DNA of 64,000 nt from Flavobacterium sp. NKUCC04_CG (GTDB lineage: Bacteria > Bacteroidota > Bacteroidia > Flavobacteriales > Flavobacteriaceae): the NCBI RefSeq assembly GCF_019345525.1, contig NZ_JAHKRA010000001.1, forward strand, positions 339,257 to 403,256. Direction: 5' to 3'. The notes beneath the pieces were generated by a model. The model was given only the letters and a program-made list of their open reading frames with translations. It ran no database searches and was not told the DNA's origin. The translations under genes and the position numbers were made by a program. Every line of letters starts with the position of its first letter. The first letter of the stretch is position 1. Positions 54,239 to 62,201 of the stretch are shown piece after piece.

Positions 54239-55438
54239 ATGGCAGTACTGGAAAAAGCGGAAGAATTTATCTCTAAGTTATACAAAGATAAGTTATATCA
54301 GCAACATTCATATCACAATTTTTCACATACCGTTCGGGTAGTTTATGCTACCAAAGAGTTGATTACAGCCGAAAATATTCCAGACCAAGATGCGGAGCAT
54401 TTGCTTATTGCCGCTTGGTTTCACGATATTGGATACAGTCAAAACTGCGAAAAACACGAATTTGCAAGTGCTCAAATGGCGCGTGAATTTTTGGAAAAAG
54501 AAGCGTATCCCGAAGCAGGGATACAAGCTGTGTGCAATCTTATATTAGCGACTCAATATACCCTTGAACCTAAGAACAAATTAGAAGGTTATATCAAAGA
54601 TGCCGATTTCTCGCATTTTGGAGACCCCAATTACAGCCATATTTGTTGCCTTTTACGCACCGAATTAAAAAATTGTTTAAACAAGGATTTTACAGATTTG
54701 GAATGGGCTTTAGGCAATAAGGATATGATGCTAAATAAGCACCGCTATTACAGCGATTACGCTAAGAAAAACTGGCAACCAATCAAAGAACAAAACCTTT
54801 TAAAAATAGAACAACAAATCGAAAATTTAAATTCAAAAGACAACGAAAAAGAGGCTTTAGAAAAAGCCCTTAAAAAACAGAAGAAAGCTGAAAAGGCAGA
54901 AAGACCAGAACGCGGTATAGATACTTTATTTCGAGTAACCCTAAACAACCATACTCGTTTGAGTGACATTGCAGACAGCAAGGCCAATATTTTACTATCG
55001 GTCAATGCAATCATCATTTCGATTTGTCTTTCTACGCTTATTCCAAAGTTGGACAGTGCTAAAAACGCACATTTGATATACCCTACCTTTGTTTTGCTTA
55101 TATCAAGTGTTGCTACAATCATTTTTGCGATATTGTCAACCAAACCCAAAGTGACTAGCGGTACTTTTACCCGGGAAGATATCGAAAAACAAAAAGTCAA
55201 TCTGTTGTTCTTTGGAAATTTCCATAAAATGCCCCTTGAAGAATACACTTGGGCAATGAACGAAGTTATGAAAGACCGAACTTATCTCTACAACTCACTC
55301 ATTCAGGATTTGTATTATTTGGGCTTAGTCTTAAATCGCAAATACAAATTATTACGCATCACTTATAACATCTTTATGGTTGGCATATTGGCATCTGTGA
55401 TTTCGTTCGTTTTAGCGTTTATTGGAATTGGGTTTTAA
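54239..55438 (+). CDS. HD-domain hydrolase fused to a Pycsar-type membrane effector domain
   Basis: A 399-residue protein. The N-terminal HD domain (about 1-195) has HNFSHT near 26-31, AAWFHDIGYS with the His-Asp pair at 62-63, KHEFASAQ and KDADFSHFG, so metal ligands are intact. A charged linker (about 200-225) leads to a Pycsar system effector (DUF5706) domain with three membrane helices: near 248-270, near 280-300 and at the C-terminus. Pycsar effectors respond to cyclic CMP or UMP and depolarise the membrane. No pyrimidine cyclase gene is visible nearby. An in-frame TTG at 54230 is the less likely start. Confidence 0.85.
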   Translation: MAVLEKAEEFISKLYKDKLYQQHSYHNFSHTVRVVYATKELITAENIPDQDAEHLLIAAWFHDIGYSQNCEKHEFASAQMAREFLEKEAYPEAGIQAVCNLILATQYTLEPKNKLEGYIKDADFSHFGDPNYSHICCLLRTELKNCLNKDFTDLEWALGNKDMMLNKHRYYSDYAKKNWQPIKEQNLLKIEQQIENLNSKDNEKEALEKALKKQKKAEKAERPERGIDTLFRVTLNNHTRLSDIADSKANILLSVNAIIISICLSTLIPKLDSAKNAHLIYPTFVLLISSVATIIFAILSTKPKVTSGTFTREDIEKQKVNLLFFGNFHKMPLEEYTWAMNEVMKDRTYLYNSLIQDLYYLGLVLNRKYKLLRITYNIFMVGILASVISFVLAFIGIGF

Positions 55439-57791
55439 GAAATTCCTTCATTAGATTATCATATTTATAAGCTTCTTCCGTTTTTTCTTGCAAGACATTT
55501 ATTTCTACCCTTAAAGCATGTAGTCCTGAGATTCCCTGTAAATTTTCGATACTAATTTCCTCTATTTGCTCCAACAAGACATTTTTGAATTGCAAATACC
55601 TTACGTATTTTAAGTATTCCTCACGATCGACGGAATTCATATAAACAATGGTAATTTTATTGGGCTGAACGATGCGCTCTTGACTATCGAGTATACGCGC
55701 CTTATCCAATCGCTTTTTAATCACTTCAAATCGAGAATGATAAGACCCATCAATATCAAAACGCTTTTCATCCATTCGAAAGCGGATGGCAACCGCCGCA
55801 TCGTAAATTAAAATCAAAGAAGTCAATTGAATGTCAAATGGCGCATGACTTTTATCCCTTTCATGTGCATATACCATTTCACACATTACTTGTAATTGCC
55901 ACAATCTTAAATTGTGTAAATAAATGATATCAAATGTTTGTGTAGGAGTAATCGAGGCGCCTATATACATATTGTGCTCAATACCATCACTTCTAAAGCG
56001 CTCGTAATAATGCGGGAAAATGTGCTGAGCTTTTTCTTGATTCGTATCTAGAAAAGCCGATAGTTTTTTGTTCACTTGCGCTACCGTGGTATCAAAAAGC
56101 TTGCGCTTTTGATAATAGGTTTGCGAATCGGAATCGATTAGCGCAAAATAGTTCTCCAAACTGGCTTGCTGAGAATCATTCCAAACCAAACGTTTTAATA
56201 GGGGGTGAATTTCCTTAACTATATATTCCTCTATTTGCTGTTCCATACCCGACAACAAATGCTTATCGAGTAGATTAGAAAATCGTTCCAACTCGAAAAC
56301 CCGTTGTTCAAATAACAGAAAATTATCCTGAGAACTCATGGCTTTTAACATCGAGAGCAACGCCAACAACTGTGCCTTAAGGTCCAATACTACCGCTTCA
56401 TTTCGAATATCCGTAGATCCTTTGATATCCGTTTCACCAAAAAGCGGATATACCTTTTCGAAAACAATTTCTTTATAACTGAAGTTTCGTTGGCCTATGG
56501 CCTCAAAATATGCCTTTCTAGCTTCTTGTAAAAACTTCCAGTACACACTAGGGTGAATTGTGGTATATTCTTTTTGAATAATAGCTTCTACTTGATTATC
56601 TATGTCGGAATTAACCCGTTCAAAAGTATCTAAGATAATCGGCATAACATAGTCAAGTTTTCTAGCATTGACGCTGTGTAATGCGCCTTTTTCCGGCGAT
56701 ATTACTTCTATAATCCCCTCGATTTTACCACCAACTATTATCGGTGCTAAAATACAACTCGCGATGCCCACCGATAATAAATATTGTCCCATTTCTTCAT
56801 TGCCCTCTTGTTGGGCAAAGATTTCCATGTCCGATATACTATAATAGTCCATATCATCAAACAACACCTTTAAAACGTTTTTAGACAAAATCAAGTCGTT
56901 CGAATTTGGTCTTAACGAATAGGTTGTAAAACCCACAATGGCATTGGTACCAATAATAATTCGTTCCGCTTCCAAAAAAGGTGTAAAACCAATATGAATA
57001 GATCCGATTTTAAAAATCGAACTAAAAATACGTTGCAACTCCTCTTTTAAGCTGTAGCGCTCCAATTCTGATTTAAGTAAATTCCCCTTTAAACTAGACA
57101 AGGCATTTTCTATGGTAACATCAACCAAACTCAATATTCCGAAACCCTTTATAATCCATGCATCTGGCGGAAATTTTTCCATCCATAAATCTAAATCGTT
57201 ATAATTCTCCTTCAACAAAATAATATCCTCCGGACTAATAGCCGTAGCCGTTTCCGTAGGAATAACCTCGATAAAATCGGCATTGTGAAACATGCGGTAA
57301 TGCTTCATAATCCCCTTTTCATCGGGTATATCAAAGAAATAAGGTCTGGAGAGATCAAAATCGGTCTGATAATAGTAATTTAAAATAATACAGCAACACA
57401 TCACATAATATTCATGTTGCCCCAAACCGCGAATAACGATTTCAAAATCACTTCCCGCAGCAGCCAATATTTTTTTAAAACGGGCTGTATAATTAAACGT
57501 TAGGTTTTGAAACGGTAAAGACACCGCTTTTATTTCGTTATCGGTAAGCGCTTTCGGAAATAAACCCTCGAGTATTTTACCTATTAAAACTTCGTTTCTC
57601 AAAACTTCCACATCACTATACATACCGGAAATCAATTCAGGTTTTGCATACACTTGAGTCAACAAATCTTTGTAATAGGCTAGCAAATGACTATTATCCA
57701 TCTGTACCATAGCCTGCTCCATCGCCTCTACTAATTTATGAAAAGAGATAATGACGCGGAATGGACTGTATTCAAAATTAGGAGACTTCAT
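55419..57791 (-). CDS. Large GAF-domain protein
   Basis: A 790-residue soluble protein. A GAF-like domain is recognisable around 310-400 (GIASCILAPIIVGGKIEGIIEVISPEKGALHSVNARKLDYVMPIILDTFE region). The rest is mainly helical, with no kinase, cyclase, phosphodiesterase or DNA-binding motif that I can identify. GAF domains often bind cyclic nucleotides, haem or other small molecules. The last 20 bases overlap the end of the convergent HD-effector gene, so antisense effects at the 3' ends are possible. Function unknown; the family is common in Flavobacteriia. Confidence 0.8.
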   Translation of the reverse strand: MKSPNFEYSPFRVIISFHKLVEAMEQAMVQMDNSHLLAYYKDLLTQVYAKPELISGMYSDVEVLRNEVLIGKILEGLFPKALTDNEIKAVSLPFQNLTFNYTARFKKILAAAGSDFEIVIRGLGQHEYYVMCCCIILNYYYQTDFDLSRPYFFDIPDEKGIMKHYRMFHNADFIEVIPTETATAISPEDIILLKENYNDLDLWMEKFPPDAWIIKGFGILSLVDVTIENALSSLKGNLLKSELERYSLKEELQRIFSSIFKIGSIHIGFTPFLEAERIIIGTNAIVGFTTYSLRPNSNDLILSKNVLKVLFDDMDYYSISDMEIFAQQEGNEEMGQYLLSVGIASCILAPIIVGGKIEGIIEVISPEKGALHSVNARKLDYVMPIILDTFERVNSDIDNQVEAIIQKEYTTIHPSVYWKFLQEARKAYFEAIGQRNFSYKEIVFEKVYPLFGETDIKGSTDIRNEAVVLDLKAQLLALLSMLKAMSSQDNFLLFEQRVFELERFSNLLDKHLLSGMEQQIEEYIVKEIHPLLKRLVWNDSQQASLENYFALIDSDSQTYYQKRKLFDTTVAQVNKKLSAFLDTNQEKAQHIFPHYYERFRSDGIEHNMYIGASITPTQTFDIIYLHNLRLWQLQVMCEMVYAHERDKSHAPFDIQLTSLILIYDAAVAIRFRMDEKRFDIDGSYHSRFEVIKKRLDKARILDSQERIVQPNKITIVYMNSVDREEYLKYVRYLQFKNVLLEQIEEISIENLQGISGLHALRVEINVLQEKTEEAYKYDNLMKEFLKTQFQ

Positions 57792-57856
57792 AATTTATTG
57801 AGAAAAAATTGGAAAATAAATTTACGGAAAATAAAGGTATTTAGCCGATATACTAT

Positions 57857-57882
57857 TAAAAAAAAGCCCGTCATACGGGCTT
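57857..57882 (-). terminator. Terminator of the ecotin gene
   Basis: AAGCCCGT and ACGGGCTT form a perfect 8-bp stem with a three-base loop. On the minus strand it is followed by eight T. It lies within 30 bp of the ecotin stop, before the GAF gene's start. Confidence 0.88.
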
Positions 57883-57886
57883 AAAT

Positions 57887-58375
57887 CTATTTTTTTCTTT
57901 TAATTTCTTTATTCAACCATTTACCATCTGTTTTCCAAATTTTGTAACGCACCTCCAAATCATCGGCTACATAAAACACCAAAGGTAATTTACTGTTATA
58001 TTGCAATAAACTTCCTCCATTGTGAACAAATCGTTCCAACTTTTTGTCGTCCGGACACATCATCAAGGTTTTTAAAATACGACTTTCTGAATCAAAATTA
58101 TAATACGAATACCCCCAACCTTCGACCTGGTGTTCGCTAAGCTCCCCAATTAAAGAATACGTATTACAACTGTCTGTAGTGGTAACTTTACCAATAAAAA
58201 CTTCAATTTTATAATTTTCCTGCTCTTTTTTAATTTCTGGCAAGCTAATTACGACTTTCTTGTACCCCTCTTTAGCTTTTGGAAACATATCCGTTTTATC
58301 CTTATTTTGAGCGGAAATACTGGATGATAATGCCAAAATCAATGTTAAGACAAGAATTTGTGATTTTTTCTTCAT
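57887..58375 (-). CDS. eco: Ecotin-family serine protease inhibitor
   Basis: A 162-residue secreted inhibitor with signal peptide (ALSSSISAQNKD). Family signatures are FPKAKEGYKKVVISLP, EGWGYSYYNFDS, TLMMCPDDKKLERFV and LLQYNSKLPLVFYVADDLEVRYKIWK. The Met-Met in the LMMCPD loop corresponds to the reactive site of E. coli ecotin (Met84), and two cysteines suited to the family disulfide are present. Ecotin blocks trypsin-like and elastase-like proteases in the periplasm, protecting cells from host or own enzymes. Confidence 0.94.
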   Translation of the reverse strand: MKKKSQILVLTLILALSSSISAQNKDKTDMFPKAKEGYKKVVISLPEIKKEQENYKIEVFIGKVTTTDSCNTYSLIGELSEHQVEGWGYSYYNFDSESRILKTLMMCPDDKKLERFVHNGGSLLQYNSKLPLVFYVADDLEVRYKIWKTDGKWLNKEIKRKK

Positions 58376-58556
58376 AATATATCTATTAAATAGCGTGTTT
58401 CGTTCATTTTACCACCCCCAAAAAACCAAAGGTATAGGCCGTGATACCGTGTATAAAATTAGTGTAAAAAATTTAGAAATACCACTGCTTATGCCCGATT
58501 ATAAAAATCCATACATTAAAAACAGCAGTAAAAACGTGTATTAATTATTGTTTTTA

Positions 58557-58662
58557 GCGCCCCTTTCAGGCCGGGCTATCCGCTTTAAATCTTTGCCAAG
58601 CTTCTAACACTATGAGGATAGCTACAATTTAGGCAAAGGATTTCCGCTGCTATCCCTGGCGC
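58557..58662 (-). ncRNA. Candidate structured non-coding element (Flavobacteriia-type repeat RNA)
   Basis: The element can fold with a closing stem GCGCC/GGCGC (58557-58561 with 58658-58662) and an inner stem AAATCTTTGCC/GGCAAAGGATTT (58587-58597 with 58632-58643, one bulged base). GCTATCC occurs near both sides of the inner stem. On the minus strand the stretch GGGATAGCAGCGGAAATCC resembles a sequence I recall as common in Flavobacteriia intergenic regions, possibly the Rfam Flavo-1 motif. The strand and the name are uncertain. Confidence 0.5.
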
Positions 58663-58785
58663 GGAATTACCCTATACAAAACCGGAAAAACCACCCACCC
58701 ACAATAACAATAAACAGTTAAAACAGTCCGGATTAGCCAAATAAAGCCGTTGCCACAAACCGCACTTATTGAATAAAAATTATCG

Positions 58786-58793
58786 TACTTTTG
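58786..58793 (+). promoter_or_regulatory. -7 box of the dusB promoter
   Basis: TACTTTTG is an exact match to the flavobacterial TAnnTTTG box, 12 bp before the dusB start. A TTG at 58769-58771 is only 14 bp away, shorter than usual. Confidence 0.55.
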
Positions 58794-58804
58794 CAGCAAA
58801 TTGA

Positions 58805-59803
58805 ATGACCATGATTAAGATAGGAAACATCGAACTTCCCGATTACCCTTTATTACTAGCTCCAATGGAAGATGTTAGCGATCCGCCCTTCCGCAGATTG
58901 TGTAAGATGCACGGTGCTGACTTGATGTATTCAGAATTCATTTCTTCAGAGGGATTGATTCGCGATGCGATGAAGAGCAGAATGAAATTGGATATATTTG
59001 ATTACGAACGTCCGGTTGGAATACAAATTTTCGGAGGCGACGAAGAAGCCATGGCCCTTTCTGCAAAAATTGTAGAAACGGTTCAGCCTGATTTAGTTGA
59101 CATCAACTTTGGCTGTCCAGTAAAAAAAGTAGTTTGTAAAGGTGCCGGCGCTGGGGTTTTAAAAGACATCGATTTGATGGTACGTTTAACCAAAGCGGTT
59201 ATCAAAAGTACGCATTTACCCGTGACGGTAAAAACGCGCTTGGGTTGGGATGAAGATTCCATCAATATCGATGAAGTTGCTGAACGACTTCAGGATATCG
59301 GAGTACAAGCGCTAACGGTACATGCACGTACTCGGGCACAAATGTATAAAGGTCATTCCGATTGGAGCCACATTGAACGAATTAAAAACAATCCGCGTAT
59401 TACGATTCCTATTTTTGGAAATGGCGATATCGACAGCCCGCAAAAAGCACTAGAATACAGAGACAAATTTGGTCTAGACGGCATGATGATTGGACGAGCA
59501 GCGATTGGTTACCCATGGATATTTAATGAAATCAAACATTTTTTTAATACAGGTGAAACACTGGCTCCACCAACGGTAGAAGATCGCTTAGAAGCTGCTA
59601 AAAATCACCTGATATGGTCTATGGAGTGGAAAGGTGAGCGCTTGGGTATCGTAGAAATGCGCCGTCATTATACCAACTATTTTAAAGGCATCCACAGTTT
59701 TAAATCACACCGTCAAAAATTAGTAACCACTGACGATCCTTTAGAACTTTTAAAACAGTTTGAAGAAATCGCCGAGATTTATAAAGATTACGTAATGGAA
59801 TAA
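58805..59803 (+). CDS. dusB: tRNA dihydrouridine synthase (DusB type)
   Basis: A 332-residue FMN enzyme that reduces uridines in the tRNA D loop. It starts with LLLAPMEDVSDPPFRRLC and has the catalytic-cysteine segment INFGCPVKKVVCKGAGAG near residues 100-117, KTRLGWDED, HARTRAQMYKGHSDW, GNGDI and MMIGRAAIGYPWIF. These identify the DusB/Nifr3 subfamily. The next base past its stop begins a strong terminator shared with the convergent MscS gene. Confidence 0.95.
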   Translation: MTMIKIGNIELPDYPLLLAPMEDVSDPPFRRLCKMHGADLMYSEFISSEGLIRDAMKSRMKLDIFDYERPVGIQIFGGDEEAMALSAKIVETVQPDLVDINFGCPVKKVVCKGAGAGVLKDIDLMVRLTKAVIKSTHLPVTVKTRLGWDEDSINIDEVAERLQDIGVQALTVHARTRAQMYKGHSDWSHIERIKNNPRITIPIFGNGDIDSPQKALEYRDKFGLDGMMIGRAAIGYPWIFNEIKHFFNTGETLAPPTVEDRLEAAKNHLIWSMEWKGERLGIVEMRRHYTNYFKGIHSFKSHRQKLVTTDDPLELLKQFEEIAEIYKDYVME

Positions 59804-59838
59804 AAAAAAAGACTGTCTTCTAGACAGTCTTTTTTTTT
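59802..59838. terminator. Bidirectional terminator between dusB and the MscS gene
   Basis: AGACTGTCT pairs with AGACAGTCT around a three-base loop and is flanked by runs of A and T on either side, so it works in both directions. It also forms the last few bases of the MscS coding region. Confidence 0.9.
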
Positions 59839-60664
59839 ATTCCAAATTTCCTTTCACAATATGTAAATCCCTTTGTGGAAAAGGTATTTCAATTTTATGT
59901 TGATCCAAGGCAACTTTTAATTTTTCTTGAATTTCATAGAATACTTGCCAGTAATCCGCAGGTGCAGTCCAACCGCGTACGGTCATATCCACAGAACTCT
60001 CCCCCAATCCCTTCACAAAGATATCCGGTTTAGGAGTAGAGAGCACTCTACCATCTTTCATCAGCACCTCCATCATCAACGCTCTGGCTTCCTTAATATT
60101 TGCATCATAAGAAATTCCGATTGTAAAGTCAAAACGGCGCTGTGTAATGTTGGTGAAATTAGAAATCACCGAATTAGCTAAGGTTCCATTCGGACTATAA
60201 ACGCTAATTCCATCTGCCGTGCGCAACGAGGTATACAATATATCTATACGCTCCACGGTTCCTGCTGTTCCCGCCGGGTTAGATATATAATCCCCCACTT
60301 TAAACGGTTTAAATATCAAAATCAACACACCCCCTGCCAAATTAGACAAACTTCCCTGCAGCGCTAAACCAACCGCTAAACCAGCCGCCCCAAATACAGC
60401 TACAAAAGAGGTGGTTTGGATGCCCATAGTCGAGGCCACCGTAATCAATAATAAAGCGTAAAGTGCAAATCTGAAAATGGAAATCAAAAACCCTCGTAGA
60501 GAAATATCGACATTTCTTTTTTCAAAACGCAACTTTATAAACCTTAAAATCCATTTAATCGCAAAACTTCCTATAACTAAAATCGTTAGTCCGACGGCAA
60601 TTTTCGGTAAGCTTATCAAAATTGTCTCGATCATTTTGCCAATCCCTATCTGTACTTTATCCAT
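59837..60664 (-). CDS. Small-conductance mechanosensitive channel (MscS family)
   Basis: A 275-residue inner-membrane channel of the size of E. coli MscS. It has two membrane helices, then the pore helix TM3 (FGAAGLAVGLALQGSLSNLAGGVLILIF), the beta domain beginning FKPFKVGDYI and the cytoplasmic vestibule with SPNGTLANSVISNFTN. The start at 60664 (MDKVQIGIGKM) is preferred. An in-frame ATG at 60772 would add 36 residues that overlap a terminator hairpin. Confidence 0.93.
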   Translation of the reverse strand: MDKVQIGIGKMIETILISLPKIAVGLTILVIGSFAIKWILRFIKLRFEKRNVDISLRGFLISIFRFALYALLLITVASTMGIQTTSFVAVFGAAGLAVGLALQGSLSNLAGGVLILIFKPFKVGDYISNPAGTAGTVERIDILYTSLRTADGISVYSPNGTLANSVISNFTNITQRRFDFTIGISYDANIKEARALMMEVLMKDGRVLSTPKPDIFVKGLGESSVDMTVRGWTAPADYWQVFYEIQEKLKVALDQHKIEIPFPQRDLHIVKGNLE

Positions 60665-60728
60665 AGTGTTTCTTTCAAAAATAATAAATATTATCAAAAT
60701 AAGGGCGATTTTCATTAAAACATTAACC

Positions 60729-60763
60729 AAAAAAAGGGCAGTATATAACATACTACCCTTTTT
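60729..60763 (-). terminator. Terminator of the C1 peptidase gene
   Basis: AAAAAGGGCAGTAT pairs with ATACTACCCTTTTT with one mismatch around a 5-base loop, T-rich on both strands. It lies 24 bp past the peptidase stop and before the MscS start. Confidence 0.85.
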
Positions 60764-60786
60764 CCACCCCACTTATTGAGATATTC

Positions 60787-61983
60787 TTATAAATTCATTT
60801 TTTTAGCTAATGCCGTTGGAATTCCTTTTTTGTGAATCATAATGGAGGTAGTTTTATACTTTACATATTCTTTTGTCATATACAAATAACCTTTATAATC
60901 GTTGGTCGTTCCCCAAGAATTCTTAACTATATAATACTCTTTTCCAGTTTGATCCTTGCTCAATCCTACAATGTGCATACCATGATCGTCGGTAGTACTA
61001 TAATTTTCAAAGGCGATTTGACGCATTTCTGGAGTTACTTTAGCCTCTTTTTTAGGCCCGTTAAACAAGTCCGCTTTTTCGTCAGCAGTCATGTCTTCAA
61101 ACTCTTTTTCTGGCACAAAGGCCACGCCGTTTTTCCAGCTAAAAGACTTTTCACTAACATCGCCAGCCCAGGCCACAGTAAATCCGTTTTTAACCGCATA
61201 ATCAACGATATCGCTTAACTCGTCCATCTTTACATTATACACTTGATCGAATGCCCAGTTATCCGGTACTAACAAAGTAAATTTCGAGTATAAAGGGTAG
61301 TCCGTAAGCGAGCTGATCTCAATATAATCGTCCGCATTGATGCCAATGACTTCACTAGCAAAGGTTTTAGGTGTGTATTTTTTTCCTTCGTATTCAAATT
61401 GCTCTGGAGGAACTCCAAGATACGCATCGATTACTGAAGTATATGCTTTTTCCCAATTTGGAGTTAGTTTACCATTAGGATTAGATACTACTGCTTTTAA
61501 AACTCCTTCCATTACAGCACCCATCTCTCCAAACTTATTGATGGTCGTACCGTAGTTTAATCCCGTATATACCGATTGAGGTACTGCCCCATATTTTCTA
61601 TACATATTGATAACATCGTGAAAAGCACCACCATCTCCTAATGTTACTGCTCCTTGCATTTTTACATACATTTTTCCCTTTTCAACATAAGCATTACGCG
61701 CAGAAAAAATTTGAGAAATCTCTACCGGACGCTTACCCATTCTCATCATTTCCGACTCCAAAAAAGAATTGGCGGAGTAACTCCAACACGTTCCTGATGA
61801 ACCTTGGTTTTTTATAGAAGTATTTTCAATATTAACAACATCTGTGAACTGAAAAAAATCTTTGCTTTTCTCGCTGGCATTCACTTTTAATGAATTGACT
61901 AAACGATCTTGAGCATAACTTGTAGAAACTCCAATACTAAGCACTGCTGCCCATACTAAAGGTTTAATTCTAAATGGATACAT
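60787..61983 (-). CDS. C1-family cysteine peptidase (bleomycin hydrolase/aminopeptidase C type)
   Basis: A 398-residue peptidase with a signal peptide (LSIGVSTSYAQDR), so it is exported, unlike cytoplasmic PepC. The catalytic triad is visible: Cys in NQGSSGTCWSYSAN near 67, His in DDHGMHIVGL near 335 and Asn in VKNSWGT near 357. The Gln of NQGSS forms the oxyanion hole. It probably trims peptides in the periplasm. It is a single gene with its own terminator. Confidence 0.93.
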   Translation of the reverse strand: MYPFRIKPLVWAAVLSIGVSTSYAQDRLVNSLKVNASEKSKDFFQFTDVVNIENTSIKNQGSSGTCWSYSANSFLESEMMRMGKRPVEISQIFSARNAYVEKGKMYVKMQGAVTLGDGGAFHDVINMYRKYGAVPQSVYTGLNYGTTINKFGEMGAVMEGVLKAVVSNPNGKLTPNWEKAYTSVIDAYLGVPPEQFEYEGKKYTPKTFASEVIGINADDYIEISSLTDYPLYSKFTLLVPDNWAFDQVYNVKMDELSDIVDYAVKNGFTVAWAGDVSEKSFSWKNGVAFVPEKEFEDMTADEKADLFNGPKKEAKVTPEMRQIAFENYSTTDDHGMHIVGLSKDQTGKEYYIVKNSWGTTNDYKGYLYMTKEYVKYKTTSIMIHKKGIPTALAKKMNL

Positions 61984-62201
61984 ATCTAATATTTTTTATA
62001 AGACGTAAAGATAAAAAATGATTCTAAAAAACGAGCTTTTCAACAATTTATTCCCTTTGTCGCAACAAATAAATCGGCATAACTACCTATATTGATTAAG
62101 TTTAAATTCCTACAATTCCTTAAAAAGAACCCAATGTTTTCGAAAATTCTTACCTATCTTCTTGTTTATAGTTATATTTATATACCAACTTCTATATCAA
62201 C

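Noticed and set aside
60665..60772. 36-residue extension of the MscS channel
   Set aside because: Overlaps the terminator of the upstream peptidase gene; the family start fits the inner ATG.
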